Positions 1 to 8,110 of a stretch of 64,000 bases of DNA are shown in pieces. Where the stretch lies: assembly GCA_963775125.1 (NCBI GenBank), contig CAVZHQ010000002.1:620001-684000 (forward strand). The letters run 5' to 3'. The DNA is from JAHECQ01 sp963775125. Lineage in GTDB: Bacteria; Actinomycetota; Acidimicrobiia; Acidimicrobiales; SZUA-35. The translations under genes and the position numbers were made by a program. The notes beneath the pieces are model-generated. The model ran no database searches and was not told where the DNA came from. It saw nothing but the letters and a program-made list of their open reading frames with translations. The number at the start of each line of letters is the position of its first letter. Positions within the stretch are counted from its first letter, which is position 1.

Positions 1-455
1 TATGACCGGATCACAGCGGCGACCTGGCCGACGGCCTGCTTGTCGATGCCGATGACACCGATCTTGGTGGGCTCGGGAACCTCGAAGGTGATGCCCTCGG
101 GTGCCTTGACCTCGACGGGATGGCTGAAGCCGAGCGCCAGGTTCAATATGTCGGGGCTGGTCGAGTTGGCGCGATAGCCAACACCAACGATCTCGAGGTC
201 CTTGCGGAATCCTTGGCTCACACCGACGACCATGTTGTTGACCAGTGAGCGACTCAGGCCATGCAAGGCCTTGGTCGGACGCTCGTCGTTCACACGACCC
301 ACGGTGAGCACGCCATCTTCCAGGACGGCAGTGATGCCTTCGGGCAAGGTGTGCTCGAGGTTGCCGCGGGTGCCCTTGACGGAGACCTGCGAGCCAGAAA
401 TGGAAACCTCGACCTCGGCGGGAATGGTGATGGGGGCCTTACCAATTCGTGACAT
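1..455 (-). CDS. rplF: 50S ribosomal protein L6 (partial, 3' end outside window)
   Basis: L6 (uL6) binds 23S rRNA near the sarcin-ricin loop and factor-binding site. Reading leftwards from the ATG at 455 gives MSRIGKAPITIPAEVEVSIS, then SRSLVNNMVVGVSQGF and VGYRANSTS, all typical of the first L6 repeat. About 151 codons lie in the window and the frame is still open at base 1, so roughly the last 25-30 residues are missing. It starts 6 bp after the rpsH stop and belongs to the same operon. Confidence 0.95.
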   Translation of the reverse strand, partial: MSRIGKAPITIPAEVEVSISGSQVSVKGTRGNLEHTLPEGITAVLEDGVLTVGRVNDERPTKALHGLSRSLVNNMVVGVSQGFRKDLEIVGVGYRANSTSPDILNLALGFSHPVEVKAPEGITFEVPEPTKIGVIGIDKQAVGQVAAVIRS

Positions 456-461
456 GTCGAC

Positions 462-866
462 CTACCAGACGTAGCAGAGGACTTCGCCGCCGACTTTGGC
501 CTTGCGGGCCTCACGGTCGGTCACGAGTCCCTTGTTGGTGGACAGAACGGCGACACCCAAGCCTCCGAGCACCCGAGGAATCTCGGCTGTCTTGGAGTAG
601 ACCCGCAGACCGGGCTTGGACACGCGCTTGATACCGCTGATGACTCGCTCGCGCTCGGGCGAGTACTTCATCTGAATGGTGAGCGTGTTCCCCACACCGT
701 TCTTGGACGGCTGGATGGTGTACTCGCCGATGAAACCTTCGCTCTTGAGCACCTTCGCGAGGGACTCCTTGAGCTTGGAAGACGGCATGCTGACCTCGTC
801 GTGCATCGCGATGTTGGCGTTGCGGATACGAGTGAGCATGTCGGCGATGGGATCGGTCATTGACAT
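462..866 (-). CDS. rpsH: 30S ribosomal protein S8
   Basis: S8 (uS8) is a primary 16S rRNA-binding protein of the small-subunit platform. The 134-residue product has the usual length. It begins MSMTDPIADMLTRIRNAN and ends with the family signature STNKGLVTDREARKAKVGGE followed by VLCYVW. It lies 14 bp after rpsN and 6 bp before rplF in the spc part of the operon. The start could be Met1 or Met3 (ATG in both cases). Nothing unusual is seen. Confidence 0.98.
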   Translation of the reverse strand: MSMTDPIADMLTRIRNANIAMHDEVSMPSSKLKESLAKVLKSEGFIGEYTIQPSKNGVGNTLTIQMKYSPERERVISGIKRVSKPGLRVYSKTAEIPRVLGGLGVAVLSTNKGLVTDREARKAKVGGEVLCYVW

Positions 867-880
867 CGTTCGCTACCTCC

Positions 881-1066
881 TCACCAGCTCGACTTCGTCA
901 CACCGGGGATTTCTCCGGCGTGGGCCATCTCACGTAGACAAATTCTGCACAGACCGAACCGGCGATAGACCGCCTTGGGTCGGCCACAAACCTTGCAGCG
1001 CGTGTAAGCCCGGACTTTGTATTTGGGCTTCTTCTGCTGCTTGTTGATGAGAGCTTTCTTCGCCAT
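881..1066 (-). CDS. rpsN: 30S ribosomal protein S14, zinc-binding (type Z)
   Basis: S14 (uS14) of the small-subunit head. The 61-residue form is the short zinc-binding type: C24-x2-C27 and C40-x2-C43 form an intact CxxC-x12-CxxC zinc site. Its ATG overlaps the rplE stop by one base (TAATG), which indicates translational coupling. The intact site matters here because the second zinc site of RpoC in this window has been lost, so the organism has not simply abandoned zinc in its core machinery. Confidence 0.98.
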   Translation of the reverse strand: MAKKALINKQQKKPKYKVRAYTRCKVCGRPKAVYRRFGLCRICLREMAHAGEIPGVTKSSW

Positions 1067-1641
1067 TACTGAGCCTGCCCTTCCCGACGGAACGGGAAAC
1101 CGAAGGCGTCGAGCAACGCCTTACCGTGTGCGTTCGACATTGCGGAGGTGACGATGGTGATGTCCATACCACGAGTGACATCGACCGTGTCGTAGTTGAT
1201 CTCGGGGAACATCAGCTGTTCGGTGAGACCAAAGGTGTAGTTGCCGCGTCCGTCGAACGAACGAGGGTTGAGTCCACGGAAGTCGCGGATGCGAGGAATG
1301 GCCAGCGTGACCAAACGGTCGAAGAACTCCCACATGCGGTCTCCCCGGAGGGTGACTTTGGCGCCGATGGCGTTCCCCTGACGCAGCTTGAAACTGGCCA
1401 GCGACTTCTTCGCCACGGTGATAGCCGGCTTCTGGCCGGTGATCAGGGTGAGGTCGGTCGAGGCGCTCTCGAGCATCTTGGAGTTCTGCAGCGCCTCGCC
1501 CACGCCCATGTTCACCACGATCTTCTCCATGCGGGGAACCATCATGATGTTGGGCAATTCGAGTTCAGCCTTGAGCTGGGCCCGAATCTCGTCGTTGTAC
1601 TGCGCCTTCATGCGGGGCATCGATGAGGTGGTTGTGGTCAC
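1066..1641 (-). CDS. rplE: 50S ribosomal protein L5
   Basis: L5 (uL5) binds 5S rRNA and contacts the P-site tRNA. The 191-residue product carries the family blocks PRMEKIVVNMGVGEA, TGQKPAITVAKKS, FRGLNPRSFDGRGNYTFG and MDITIVTSA. The frame opens with MTTTTSSMPRMKAQYNDE. The first ATG (1641) overlaps the rplX stop by 4 bp (ATGA), so it is preferred, but Met8 or Met11 would give a more usual N-terminus. It sits between rplX and rpsN in the spc order. Confidence 0.97.
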   Translation of the reverse strand: MTTTTSSMPRMKAQYNDEIRAQLKAELELPNIMMVPRMEKIVVNMGVGEALQNSKMLESASTDLTLITGQKPAITVAKKSLASFKLRQGNAIGAKVTLRGDRMWEFFDRLVTLAIPRIRDFRGLNPRSFDGRGNYTFGLTEQLMFPEINYDTVDVTRGMDITIVTSAMSNAHGKALLDAFGFPFRREGQAQ

Positions 1642-1958
1642 TTGGCCACCTCCGGAATCTCCACGCCGGTCCGCTTACAGATGCGAACCTTCTTGTCGCC
1701 GTCGATCTTGTAGCCGACACGGGTGGCCTTGCCATCCTTGGGGCTGATGATTGCAACGTTGGACACGTGCAACGGCATCTCCTTGTCGATGATGCCACCG
1801 GGCTCGTCGGCCGAGCTGGGCTTGGTGTGTCGCTTGGCGATGTTGACGCCCTCGACCTTCACCTTGTTCCTGGTCGGAAAGGCCTCGGACACGACGCCCT
1901 CGCGGCCTCGATCCTTGCCGGCGAGGATGATGACTCGATCCCCTTTGCGAATCTTCAT
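1638..1958 (-). CDS. rplX: 50S ribosomal protein L24
   Basis: L24 (uL24) is an assembly-initiating large-subunit protein. The 106 residues open with the KOW motif KGDRVIILAGKDRGREGVV (about residues 5-23). The central NIAKRHTKPS and GGIIDKEMPLHVSNVA blocks are typical of bacterial L24. Its ATG overlaps the rplN stop by one base (TAATG) and its end overlaps rplE by 4 bp, so the three genes are coupled. Confidence 0.97.
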   Translation of the reverse strand: MKIRKGDRVIILAGKDRGREGVVSEAFPTRNKVKVEGVNIAKRHTKPSSADEPGGIIDKEMPLHVSNVAIISPKDGKATRVGYKIDGDKKVRICKRTGVEIPEVAK

Positions 1959-2326
1959 TACAACACCTCCGGTGCAAGCGACACGATGCGCATGAAGCGC
2001 TTGTCGCGAAGCTCTCGGCCCACGGGGCCGAAGATGCGAGTGCCACGAGGTTGGCGCTGATCATTGATCAACACTGCGGCGTTCTCGTCGAAGCGGATAT
2101 AGCTACCGTCGGGTCGGCGACGTTCCTTCTTGGTGCGAACGACCACGCACTTCACGACGTCGCCCTTCTTCACCGCCGCACCCGGGATGGCATCTTTGAC
2201 CGTGGCGACGAAGATGTCACCGATGCCGGCGTAACGCCGCTTCGAGCCACCGAGCACCTTGATGCACAGCACCTCGCGGGCACCACTGTTGTCAGCCACC
2301 CGCAGGCGGGTTTCCTGCTGAATCAT
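1958..2326 (-). CDS. rplN: 50S ribosomal protein L14
   Basis: L14 (uL14) lies at the subunit interface and forms bridges with 16S rRNA. The start chosen is the ATG at 2326 (MIQQETRLRVADNSGAREVL), which gives the standard 122 residues; the open frame extends 33 bp further upstream into rpsQ but that part is not L14-like. The blocks GDVVKCVVVRTKKERRRPDG and GTRIFGPVGRELRDKRFM are conserved. The start overlaps the rpsQ stop by 4 bp (ATGA). Confidence 0.98.
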   Translation of the reverse strand: MIQQETRLRVADNSGAREVLCIKVLGGSKRRYAGIGDIFVATVKDAIPGAAVKKGDVVKCVVVRTKKERRRPDGSYIRFDENAAVLINDQRQPRGTRIFGPVGRELRDKRFMRIVSLAPEVL

Positions 2327-2605
2327 CGGGCACGCTCCAGGATCTCGAGCAGACGCCAACGCTTGGTCTTGGACAGCGGACGGGTCTCGACAATGCGAAC
2401 CCGATCCCCTTCACGAAGCGTGTTTTCCTCGTCGTGAACGACATAGCGGCGACTGTGTTGCAACCGTCTTGTTGTATTGCGGGTGGCTCGAGCGACGGAC
2501 GACCTCGACCACGACGGTCTTGTCCATCTTGTTCGACCGGACCGTGCCTTCACGGACCTTGCGTCGTGCCCGCTCGGGCGCTTCGATTGTGGATTCGTCA
2601 GTCAT
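2323..2605 (-). CDS. rpsQ: 30S ribosomal protein S17, interrupted by a 1-base frameshift
   Basis: S17 (uS17) is a primary 16S rRNA-binding protein. The coding sequence is split between two frames. From the ATG at 2605 it reads MTDESTIEAPERARRKVREG up to SHPQYNKTV. The rest of S17 (QHSRRYVVHDEEN, then VETRPLSKTKRWRLLEIL) is in the frame shifted by one base and ends at 2323. Removing one base near 2461 restores a normal protein of about 93 residues. Both ends fit the operon: the start overlaps the rpmC stop (TGATG) and the stop overlaps rplN (ATGA). Because S17 is normally needed for growth, a sequencing or assembly error is the likeliest cause. Confidence 0.9.
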
Positions 2606-2808
2606 CACGACTCCTGCTGGGCGAGCTCACGAGACCGCATCTCGGTGCGGATTCGGGCCACGGTCTTCTTGACCACGTTGATGCGGGCGTTGTTCTCGAG
2701 CTGTCCGGTTGCCAGCTGGAAACGCAGGTTGAACAACTCGCGCTTGGCTTCGGCGAGCGACTCGACGAGTTCGATGTCGGACTGGGAAGTAACGGTGATC
2801 TCAGCCAT
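2605..2808 (-). CDS. rpmC: 50S ribosomal protein L29
   Basis: L29 (uL29) is a small helical protein near the exit-tunnel mouth. The core LAEAKRELFNLRFQLATGQL with NNARINVVKKTVARI is the family signature. The frame has three possible ATGs: 2829, 2817 and 2808. The last (MAEITVTSQSD, 67 residues) gives the usual length and the smallest overlap with the end of rplP (8 bp), so it is chosen, but the start is not certain. Its stop overlaps the rpsQ ATG by one base. Confidence 0.93.
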   Translation of the reverse strand: MAEITVTSQSDIELVESLAEAKRELFNLRFQLATGQLENNARINVVKKTVARIRTEMRSRELAQQES

Positions 2809-3223
2809 CGAAGCCATCCTCTCGGGCAATGATTCGGGCCTTCACGGGCAGCTTCTGAATGGCTCGTTCCATGGCACTGCGGGCGATGGCTTCGTCGGGG
2901 AACGAAAGCTCGAAGATGACGCGTCCGGGACGCACGACGGCGACCCAACGCTCCGGGTTGCCCTTGCCAGAACCCATTCGGGTCTCGGCCGGCTTCTCGG
3001 TCACGGGCTTGTCCGGGAAGACATTGATCCAGACCTTGCCACCACGGCGGATGTGGCGGGTCATGGCGATACGAGCGGCCTCGATCTGACGGGCCGTGAT
3101 CCAGCCCGGTTCGAGCACCTGGATGCCGTAGTCTCCGAAGGAGACCTTGGCAGCACCCTTGGTGATGCCCTTTGTTCGACCGCGCTGCTGCTTGCGGTGC
3201 TTGACCTTCTTTGGCATCAACAT
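2801..3223 (-). CDS. rplP: 50S ribosomal protein L16
   Basis: L16 (uL16) helps position A-site tRNA. The 140-residue product starts MLMPKKVKHRKQQRGRTKG, matching the usual ML-x-P-K/R N-terminus, so the ATG at 3223 is right; it overlaps the rpsC stop (TGATG). The conserved blocks FGDYGIQVLEPGWITARQIE, RGGKVWINVFPDKPVTEKP and ETRMGSGKGNPE are all present. Confidence 0.98.
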   Translation of the reverse strand: MLMPKKVKHRKQQRGRTKGITKGAAKVSFGDYGIQVLEPGWITARQIEAARIAMTRHIRRGGKVWINVFPDKPVTEKPAETRMGSGKGNPERWVAVVRPGRVIFELSFPDEAIARSAMERAIQKLPVKARIIAREDGFDG

Positions 3224-4125
3224 CAGTCAGCATCCTCCGGGCGGAACTTGTCGTCTGACGACTTGGAGCGGAGGCTGGCCTCGATGGCCTCTTCCTCGGC
3301 GAGCAAGCGCTCGAACTCCGGGTCGGCTTCTTTGACCAACGGTGCCGGCTCTTCGACCAGTTCGACGTCGTCAGCCGGGCGCTGGGCACGGCGGCGGGCC
3401 GAGGAGACCACCCGACGGGGGGTGTCGCCGGCTCCGGCGGTTTCGCCAACGGCCATGGCGGCCTCTTTGGCTGCCTTGTTGACGGTGGCCTTGTACGGGA
3501 GCACATCGCCCTTGTAGAGCCACACCTTCACGCCGATTCGACCGGCGGCGGTGTGGGCCTCGCGGAGCCCGTAGTCGATGTCGGCCCGCAGGGTGTGCAG
3601 CGGCACACGACCTTCGCGGTACCACTCGGTGCGGCTCATCTCGGCGCCGCCGAGGCGACCCGACGACTGGATGCGGATGCCCTTTGCCCCGGCCTTCATG
3701 GCGTTCTGCATGGCCCGCTTCATCGCCCGGCGGAACGCCATGCGACCAGCGAGCTGGTCAGCAACGCCTTGGGCGATGAGTGCAGCGTCGAGTTCGGGTT
3801 GCTTGATCTCGATGATGTTGAGCTTGATGCGCGGATTGCCCGTGATCTTGGAAAGTCCCTGACGGAGGCGGTCGGCCTCGGAGCCCTTGCGACCGATCAC
3901 GATGCCGGGACGGGCGGTGTGGACGTCGACCTGCAAGCGGTCAGAGGTGCGCTCGACCTCGATGCGGGAGATCGCGGCATTCGGCAGCTGGGTCATGAGG
4001 AACTTGCGGATCTGGTAGTCCTGGTACAGGTTCGTGCGGTATTCCTCACGATCGGCGATCCAGCGTGACTTCCAGTCGGTGGTGACACCGAGCCGGAAGC
4101 CGTAGGGGTTGACTTTCTGGCCCAT
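3223..4125 (-). CDS. rpsC: 30S ribosomal protein S3 with extended acidic C-terminus
   Basis: S3 (uS3) forms part of the mRNA entry channel. The sequence begins MGQKVNPYGFRLGVTTDWKS. It then shows the KH domain GRKGSEADRLRQGLSKITGN and the C-domain signatures GRLGGAEMSRTEWYREGRVP and HTLRADIDYGLREAHT. At 300 residues it is longer than the usual 210-270: after about residue 215 there is a low-complexity Arg-rich then Glu/Asp-rich tail ending KFRPEDAD. The ATG overlaps the rplV stop by one base. Confidence 0.98.
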   Translation of the reverse strand: MGQKVNPYGFRLGVTTDWKSRWIADREEYRTNLYQDYQIRKFLMTQLPNAAISRIEVERTSDRLQVDVHTARPGIVIGRKGSEADRLRQGLSKITGNPRIKLNIIEIKQPELDAALIAQGVADQLAGRMAFRRAMKRAMQNAMKAGAKGIRIQSSGRLGGAEMSRTEWYREGRVPLHTLRADIDYGLREAHTAAGRIGVKVWLYKGDVLPYKATVNKAAKEAAMAVGETAGAGDTPRRVVSSARRRAQRPADDVELVEEPAPLVKEADPEFERLLAEEEAIEASLRSKSSDDKFRPEDAD

Positions 4126-4802
4126 CAGGCGTCTCCCTCGGGTTCTCCGGTGGTGTCCTCGGCTGACGCGTCGTCGGCATCAGCCTCTCCGTCGGCTTCA
4201 TCGGCAGCGGTCTCGTCAACAGCGGTCTCCACCGCTGCGCTCTCGTCAACGATCGCCACCTCGACGGCAGCATCCTCGACGATCTCCTCGAGGATGTCCT
4301 CGGCGGGTTCTTCGATCGCAGGCTCTTCGGCCACGACGACATCGCCGCGGCTCCGGGCCACTCGCTCCCGGCGAGAGGCTGCGGCGTCACGGGTCGTGCC
4401 GCGGCTGGCGGCTCGGCTGCGCAGAGCATCGAGTTCGTCGTCGCTGAGTCGGGAGACGATGACGGTGATATGGCACGTCCGCTTGGCAATCTTACCGGCG
4501 CGGCCACGGGCCCGGGGGCGGAACCGCTTGAGGGTCGGGCCTTCATCGGCGTAGCACGCCGAGACGTACAGCTCCTCTGCGGGGATCTCGTCGTTGTGCT
4601 CGGCGTTGGCAACCGCCGACTGGAGCACCTTGGAGATCTCCCGGGAGACACCACGCTCGCTGAAGGCCAAGATCTGGCTGGCTTCGCCGACGTGCTTGCC
4701 TCGAATCAGGTCGAGGACGATACGGGCCTTGAACGGCGAGACTCGAAGGTAACGAACCTGGGCGCGCGTACCTGGACGCTCGTTGGTCTTGGCTCCGGTC
4801 AT
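4125..4802 (-). CDS. rplV: 50S ribosomal protein L22 with long acidic C-terminal tail
   Basis: L22 (uL22) lines the peptide exit tunnel. The start chosen is the ATG at 4802 (MTGAKTNERPGTRAQVRYLR), which overlaps the rpsS stop by 4 bp; the frame stays open further upstream but that part is out of context. The core occupies about residues 14-118, with VSPFKARIVLDLIRGK and FRPRARGRAGKIAKRTCHIT. The protein is 225 residues, about twice normal. Residues 119-152 are Arg/Ala-rich and 153-225 are almost only Glu, Asp, Ala and Val, probably disordered. No domain is recognised in the tail. Confidence 0.96.
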   Translation of the reverse strand: MTGAKTNERPGTRAQVRYLRVSPFKARIVLDLIRGKHVGEASQILAFSERGVSREISKVLQSAVANAEHNDEIPAEELYVSACYADEGPTLKRFRPRARGRAGKIAKRTCHITVIVSRLSDDELDALRSRAASRGTTRDAAASRRERVARSRGDVVVAEEPAIEEPAEDILEEIVEDAAVEVAIVDESAAVETAVDETAADEADGEADADDASAEDTTGEPEGDA

Positions 4803-5077
4803 CGCCGACCCGACTTCTCTTGACCGGCGTGGTACCGGAATGTGCGGGTAGGCGAGAACTCGCCGAGTTTGTGTCCGACCATCGCCTCGGTGATGTACAC
4901 CGGCACATGCTTCCGGCCGTCGTGCACCGCAATGGTGTGTCCGACCATGTCGGGGATGATGGTGCTGCGTCGTGACCAGGTCTTGATCACGCGCTTTTCG
5001 TTCTTGTCGTTCAGATCGTCGACCTTCTTCAACAGATGGTCGTCGACGAACGGACCCTTCTTCAGACTCCGCGGCAT
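4799..5077 (-). CDS. rpsS: 30S ribosomal protein S19
   Basis: S19 (uS19) lies in the small-subunit head and contacts A-site tRNA. The 92 residues begin MPRSLKKGPFVDDHLLKKVD and contain SRRSTIIPDMVGHTIAVHDG, the family signature, and GHKLGEFSPTRTFRYHAG. It lies 2 bp after rplB and overlaps rplV by 4 bp. The length is normal. Confidence 0.98.
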   Translation of the reverse strand: MPRSLKKGPFVDDHLLKKVDDLNDKNEKRVIKTWSRRSTIIPDMVGHTIAVHDGRKHVPVYITEAMVGHKLGEFSPTRTFRYHAGQEKSGRR

Positions 5078-5079
5078 CG

Positions 5080-5913
<834 letters not shown>

Positions 5914-5938
5914 CAGGCTCTACTCCTGTGTCCCGGCC

Positions 5939-6232
5939 TCAACTACCGAAGAGCTCGATCTCACCCTCGGAAAGGGTGACGATGGCTCGTTTGCTGTCTT
6001 GACGCTTGTTCCAATGGCCGGACTTGCGGTTGCGGACACGCTTGCCCTTACGGTTGAGCGTGTTCACTTGGGCAACCTTCACACCGGCGAAGATTGCCTC
6101 GACGGCGGCCTTGATCTCGGGCTTCGAGGAGCCCTTGGCGACCACGAAGGTGTAGGCGTGGTAATGGTCGACCTGGTTGTACGTCTTCTCGCTGACCACC
6201 GGTCGAATGATGATGTCGTGTGGATCCTTCAT
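5939..6232 (-). CDS. rplW: 50S ribosomal protein L23
   Basis: L23 (uL23) sits at the tunnel exit and docks trigger factor and SRP. The start chosen is the ATG at 6232 (MKDPHDIIIRPVVSEKTYNQ), giving 97 residues; the longer open frame runs into rplD. The tunnel loop GVKVAQVNTLNRKGKRVRNR is recognisable. The gene lies 4 bp after the rplD stop. Confidence 0.97.
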   Translation of the reverse strand: MKDPHDIIIRPVVSEKTYNQVDHYHAYTFVVAKGSSKPEIKAAVEAIFAGVKVAQVNTLNRKGKRVRNRKSGHWNKRQDSKRAIVTLSEGEIELFGS

Positions 6233-6236
6233 CGCC

Positions 6237-6833
6237 TCAGTCCTCTCCGCCGGCGGAGCCAGGCAGTTGTGACTGATCGAAGACCACATAGTCGTTGACC
6301 AGCACGTCGTAGGTGTTCAGCTGATCGCCGAAGAGCAGGTGCACCTGCGGAAGGTTCTGCATGCACTTCCAGGCCACGGTGTTCTCACGCCCGAGGACCA
6401 CGAGCACTCGACCTTCGACACCGAGATCGGCGAGCGCTTGCTTTCCTGCCTTGGTGCTCGGCTGATCGAAACCCCAGCTCGCAACGACCATGACCCGGCT
6501 CATCGCCGCACGGTCGCTGAGTGCCGAACGCAATGCGAGACGCTTCATCTTCTTGTTGGTGCGCTCGGAGTAATCTCGGGGCTGCGGGCCGTGGGCCACG
6601 CCGCCGCCGATCCAGAGCGGTGAACGACTCGAGCCGGCACGGGCGCGGCCGGTCCCCTTCTGCTTCCAGGGCTTGGCGCCACCGCCACTGACCTCGGAAC
6701 GAGTCTTGGTCTTGTGGGTACCGGCGCGTCGGGCGGCCAGCTGGGCGTTCACGACCTGGTGCATCACGCCCACGTTGGGCTCGATGCCGAAGGTTTCCGG
6801 GTCGAGTTCGACTACGACCTTTTCCACGGCCAT
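6237..6833 (-). CDS. rplD: 50S ribosomal protein L4
   Basis: L4 (uL4) has a globular domain and a loop that reaches into the exit tunnel. The ATG at 6833 (MAVEKVVVELDPETFGIEPN) overlaps the rplC stop (TGATG) and gives 198 residues. The extended loop is clear: KTRSEVSGGGAKPWKQKGTG followed by RARAGSSRSPLWIGGGVAHG. In E. coli L4 also represses its own operon; no evidence for that is visible here beyond the hairpin in the rplC leader. Confidence 0.97.
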   Translation of the reverse strand: MAVEKVVVELDPETFGIEPNVGVMHQVVNAQLAARRAGTHKTKTRSEVSGGGAKPWKQKGTGRARAGSSRSPLWIGGGVAHGPQPRDYSERTNKKMKRLALRSALSDRAAMSRVMVVASWGFDQPSTKAGKQALADLGVEGRVLVVLGRENTVAWKCMQNLPQVHLLFGDQLNTYDVLVNDYVVFDQSQLPGSAGGED

Positions 6834-7477
6834 CAGGCGCTCGCTTTCTTCACGGCGTTGCGGATGATCACGGTGCCACCACGCGCTCCGGGCACCGCGC
6901 CGCGGACGAGGATGATCTGGTTCGCGGCGTCGGTCTGCACGATCTTCAGGTTCTGGGTGGTGGTGCGGTCGTTGCCCGAATGGCCGGCCATGCGGACACC
7001 CTTGAACACTCGGCTCGGGGTTGCGCACTGGCCGATCGAGCCGGGCATACGGTGCACCAAGTGCGCGCCGTGCGTTGCCCGCTGACCTTTGAAGTTGTGA
7101 CGCTTCATGACGCCGGTGAAGCCTTTGCCCTTGCTGGTTCCGATGGCATCCACCATCTCGCCGGCCTCGAACAGCTCGGCCGTCAGTTCCTGACCGACCG
7201 AGTAGGACGAGACGTCATCGAGGCGCAGCTCGACCAGCTCGGTACCGGGGGCGACGCCGTACTTGGCGAAGTGGCCGGCCTCGGGCTGCGTGAGCTTGCT
7301 TGCGTCTTTCCGGCCGAACGTGACCTGCAGCGCCGAGTACCCATCGGTCTCGGGAGACTTGATCTGCACGACCCGACAGGGGGTGACCTTCACGACGGTC
7401 ACGGGGACGATCTTGTTCTGGTCGTCCCAGACCTGTGTCATGCCGACTTTCTCGCCGACAATCGCCTTGTTTGTCAT
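6833..7477 (-). CDS. rplC: 50S ribosomal protein L3
   Basis: L3 (uL3) reaches the peptidyl-transferase centre. The ATG at 7477 (MTNKAIVGEKVGMTQVWDDQ) gives 214 residues; the open frame runs 222 bp further upstream through the intergenic hairpin and is not coding. The signature TSKGKGFTGVMKRHNFKGQR is present, followed by ATHGAHLVHRMPGSIG. This is the first gene of its transcript: about 300 bp and a terminator separate it from rpsJ, which in many bacteria is the first gene of the same operon. Confidence 0.97.
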   Translation of the reverse strand: MTNKAIVGEKVGMTQVWDDQNKIVPVTVVKVTPCRVVQIKSPETDGYSALQVTFGRKDASKLTQPEAGHFAKYGVAPGTELVELRLDDVSSYSVGQELTAELFEAGEMVDAIGTSKGKGFTGVMKRHNFKGQRATHGAHLVHRMPGSIGQCATPSRVFKGVRMAGHSGNDRTTTQNLKIVQTDAANQIILVRGAVPGARGGTVIIRNAVKKASA

Positions 7478-7537
7478 GCCTTCTACTTCCGTCAGCGGGC
7501 TCTGTTCTCGAATGCGAAACGTCGAGCCGTTCACGTA

Positions 7538-7571
7538 AACGCTCCGCCAGCCAGGTGGGCCGCGGAGCGTT
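7538..7571 (-). promoter_or_regulatory. Hairpin in the rplC leader
   Basis: A perfect 10-bp inverted repeat (AACGCTCCGC at 7538-7547, GCGGAGCGTT at 7562-7571) with a 14-base loop lies about 60 bases upstream of the rplC ATG. No T-run of terminator quality follows it. It could be a leader structure for autoregulation by L4, or an attenuator. This is a structural observation; the role is inferred. Confidence 0.45.
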
Positions 7572-7670
7572 GCTTGGGTTGTGCCGACTGGTACCCAGAG
7601 CTTGGAGGCTGCGGGCCTGGCCGGACGTCGAGTGGTGAGGGATTCGGAAACCCCTCGACCTGACCTGGCA

Positions 7671-7699
7671 AGGCTACTGGGTCCGACCAGCGCTTCCAC
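7671..7699 (-). promoter_or_regulatory. Possible rplC operon promoter
   Basis: On the minus strand GTGGAA (7694-7699) and TAGCCT (7671-7676) are separated by exactly 17 bases. The -10 fits the actinobacterial TANNNT pattern and is identical to the -10 proposed for rpsL; the -35 is poor (3 of 6 matches to TTGACA). It lies between the rpsJ terminator and rplC, where a promoter is needed. Confidence 0.35.
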
Positions 7700-7714
7700 C
7701 TCCTCGTCGGGGAG

Positions 7715-7747
7715 AAAACGACGGAACCCGGGCCGAGGCCCGGGTTC
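7715..7747 (-). terminator. Rho-independent terminator after rpsJ
   Basis: A perfect 10-bp GC-rich stem (GAACCCGGGC at 7724-7733, GCCCGGGTTC at 7738-7747) with a 4-base loop is followed on the minus strand by CCGTCG and a TTTT run (7718-7715). It starts 29 bp after the rpsJ stop and closes the rpsL-rpsG-fusA-tuf-rpsJ transcript. Confidence 0.8.
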
Positions 7748-7776
7748 GGAGGGTTTGCCTGCTCCAGCCGTTTGGG

Positions 7777-8097
7777 CTAGAGCTGCTGAATCTTGATTTC
7801 GATGTCGACGCCGGCAGGGAGCTCGAGGCGCTGGAGGGAGTCGACGGTCTTCGCGTTCGGCTCGAGGATGTCGATCAGACGCTTGTGCACTCGCATTTCG
7901 AAGTGCTCGCGGCTGTCCTTGTCCTTGTGCGGGGAGCGGATGACGCAGAAGCGGTGCTTCTCCGTGGGCAAGGGGATCGGGCCTCGGAATTCGGCGTTCG
8001 TCCGAGCGACCGTCTCGACGATCTTCGCCGTCGACTGGTCGATGATCTCGTGATCGTAGGCCTTGAGCCGAATGCGGATCTTCTGCTTTGCTGCCAT
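7777..8097 (-). CDS. rpsJ: 30S ribosomal protein S10
   Basis: S10 (uS10/NusE) is both a small-subunit head protein and a partner of NusB/NusG in antitermination. The 106 residues begin MAAKQKIRIRLKAYDHEIID and contain RTNAEFRGPIPLPTEKHRF and the signature SPHKDKDSREHFEMRVHKR. It lies 13 bp after tuf and ends in its own terminator, so it is transcribed with the str genes rather than with rplC. Confidence 0.98.
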   Translation of the reverse strand: MAAKQKIRIRLKAYDHEIIDQSTAKIVETVARTNAEFRGPIPLPTEKHRFCVIRSPHKDKDSREHFEMRVHKRLIDILEPNAKTVDSLQRLELPAGVDIEIKIQQL

Positions 8098-8110
8098 GTT
8101 CGGTCCAGTC

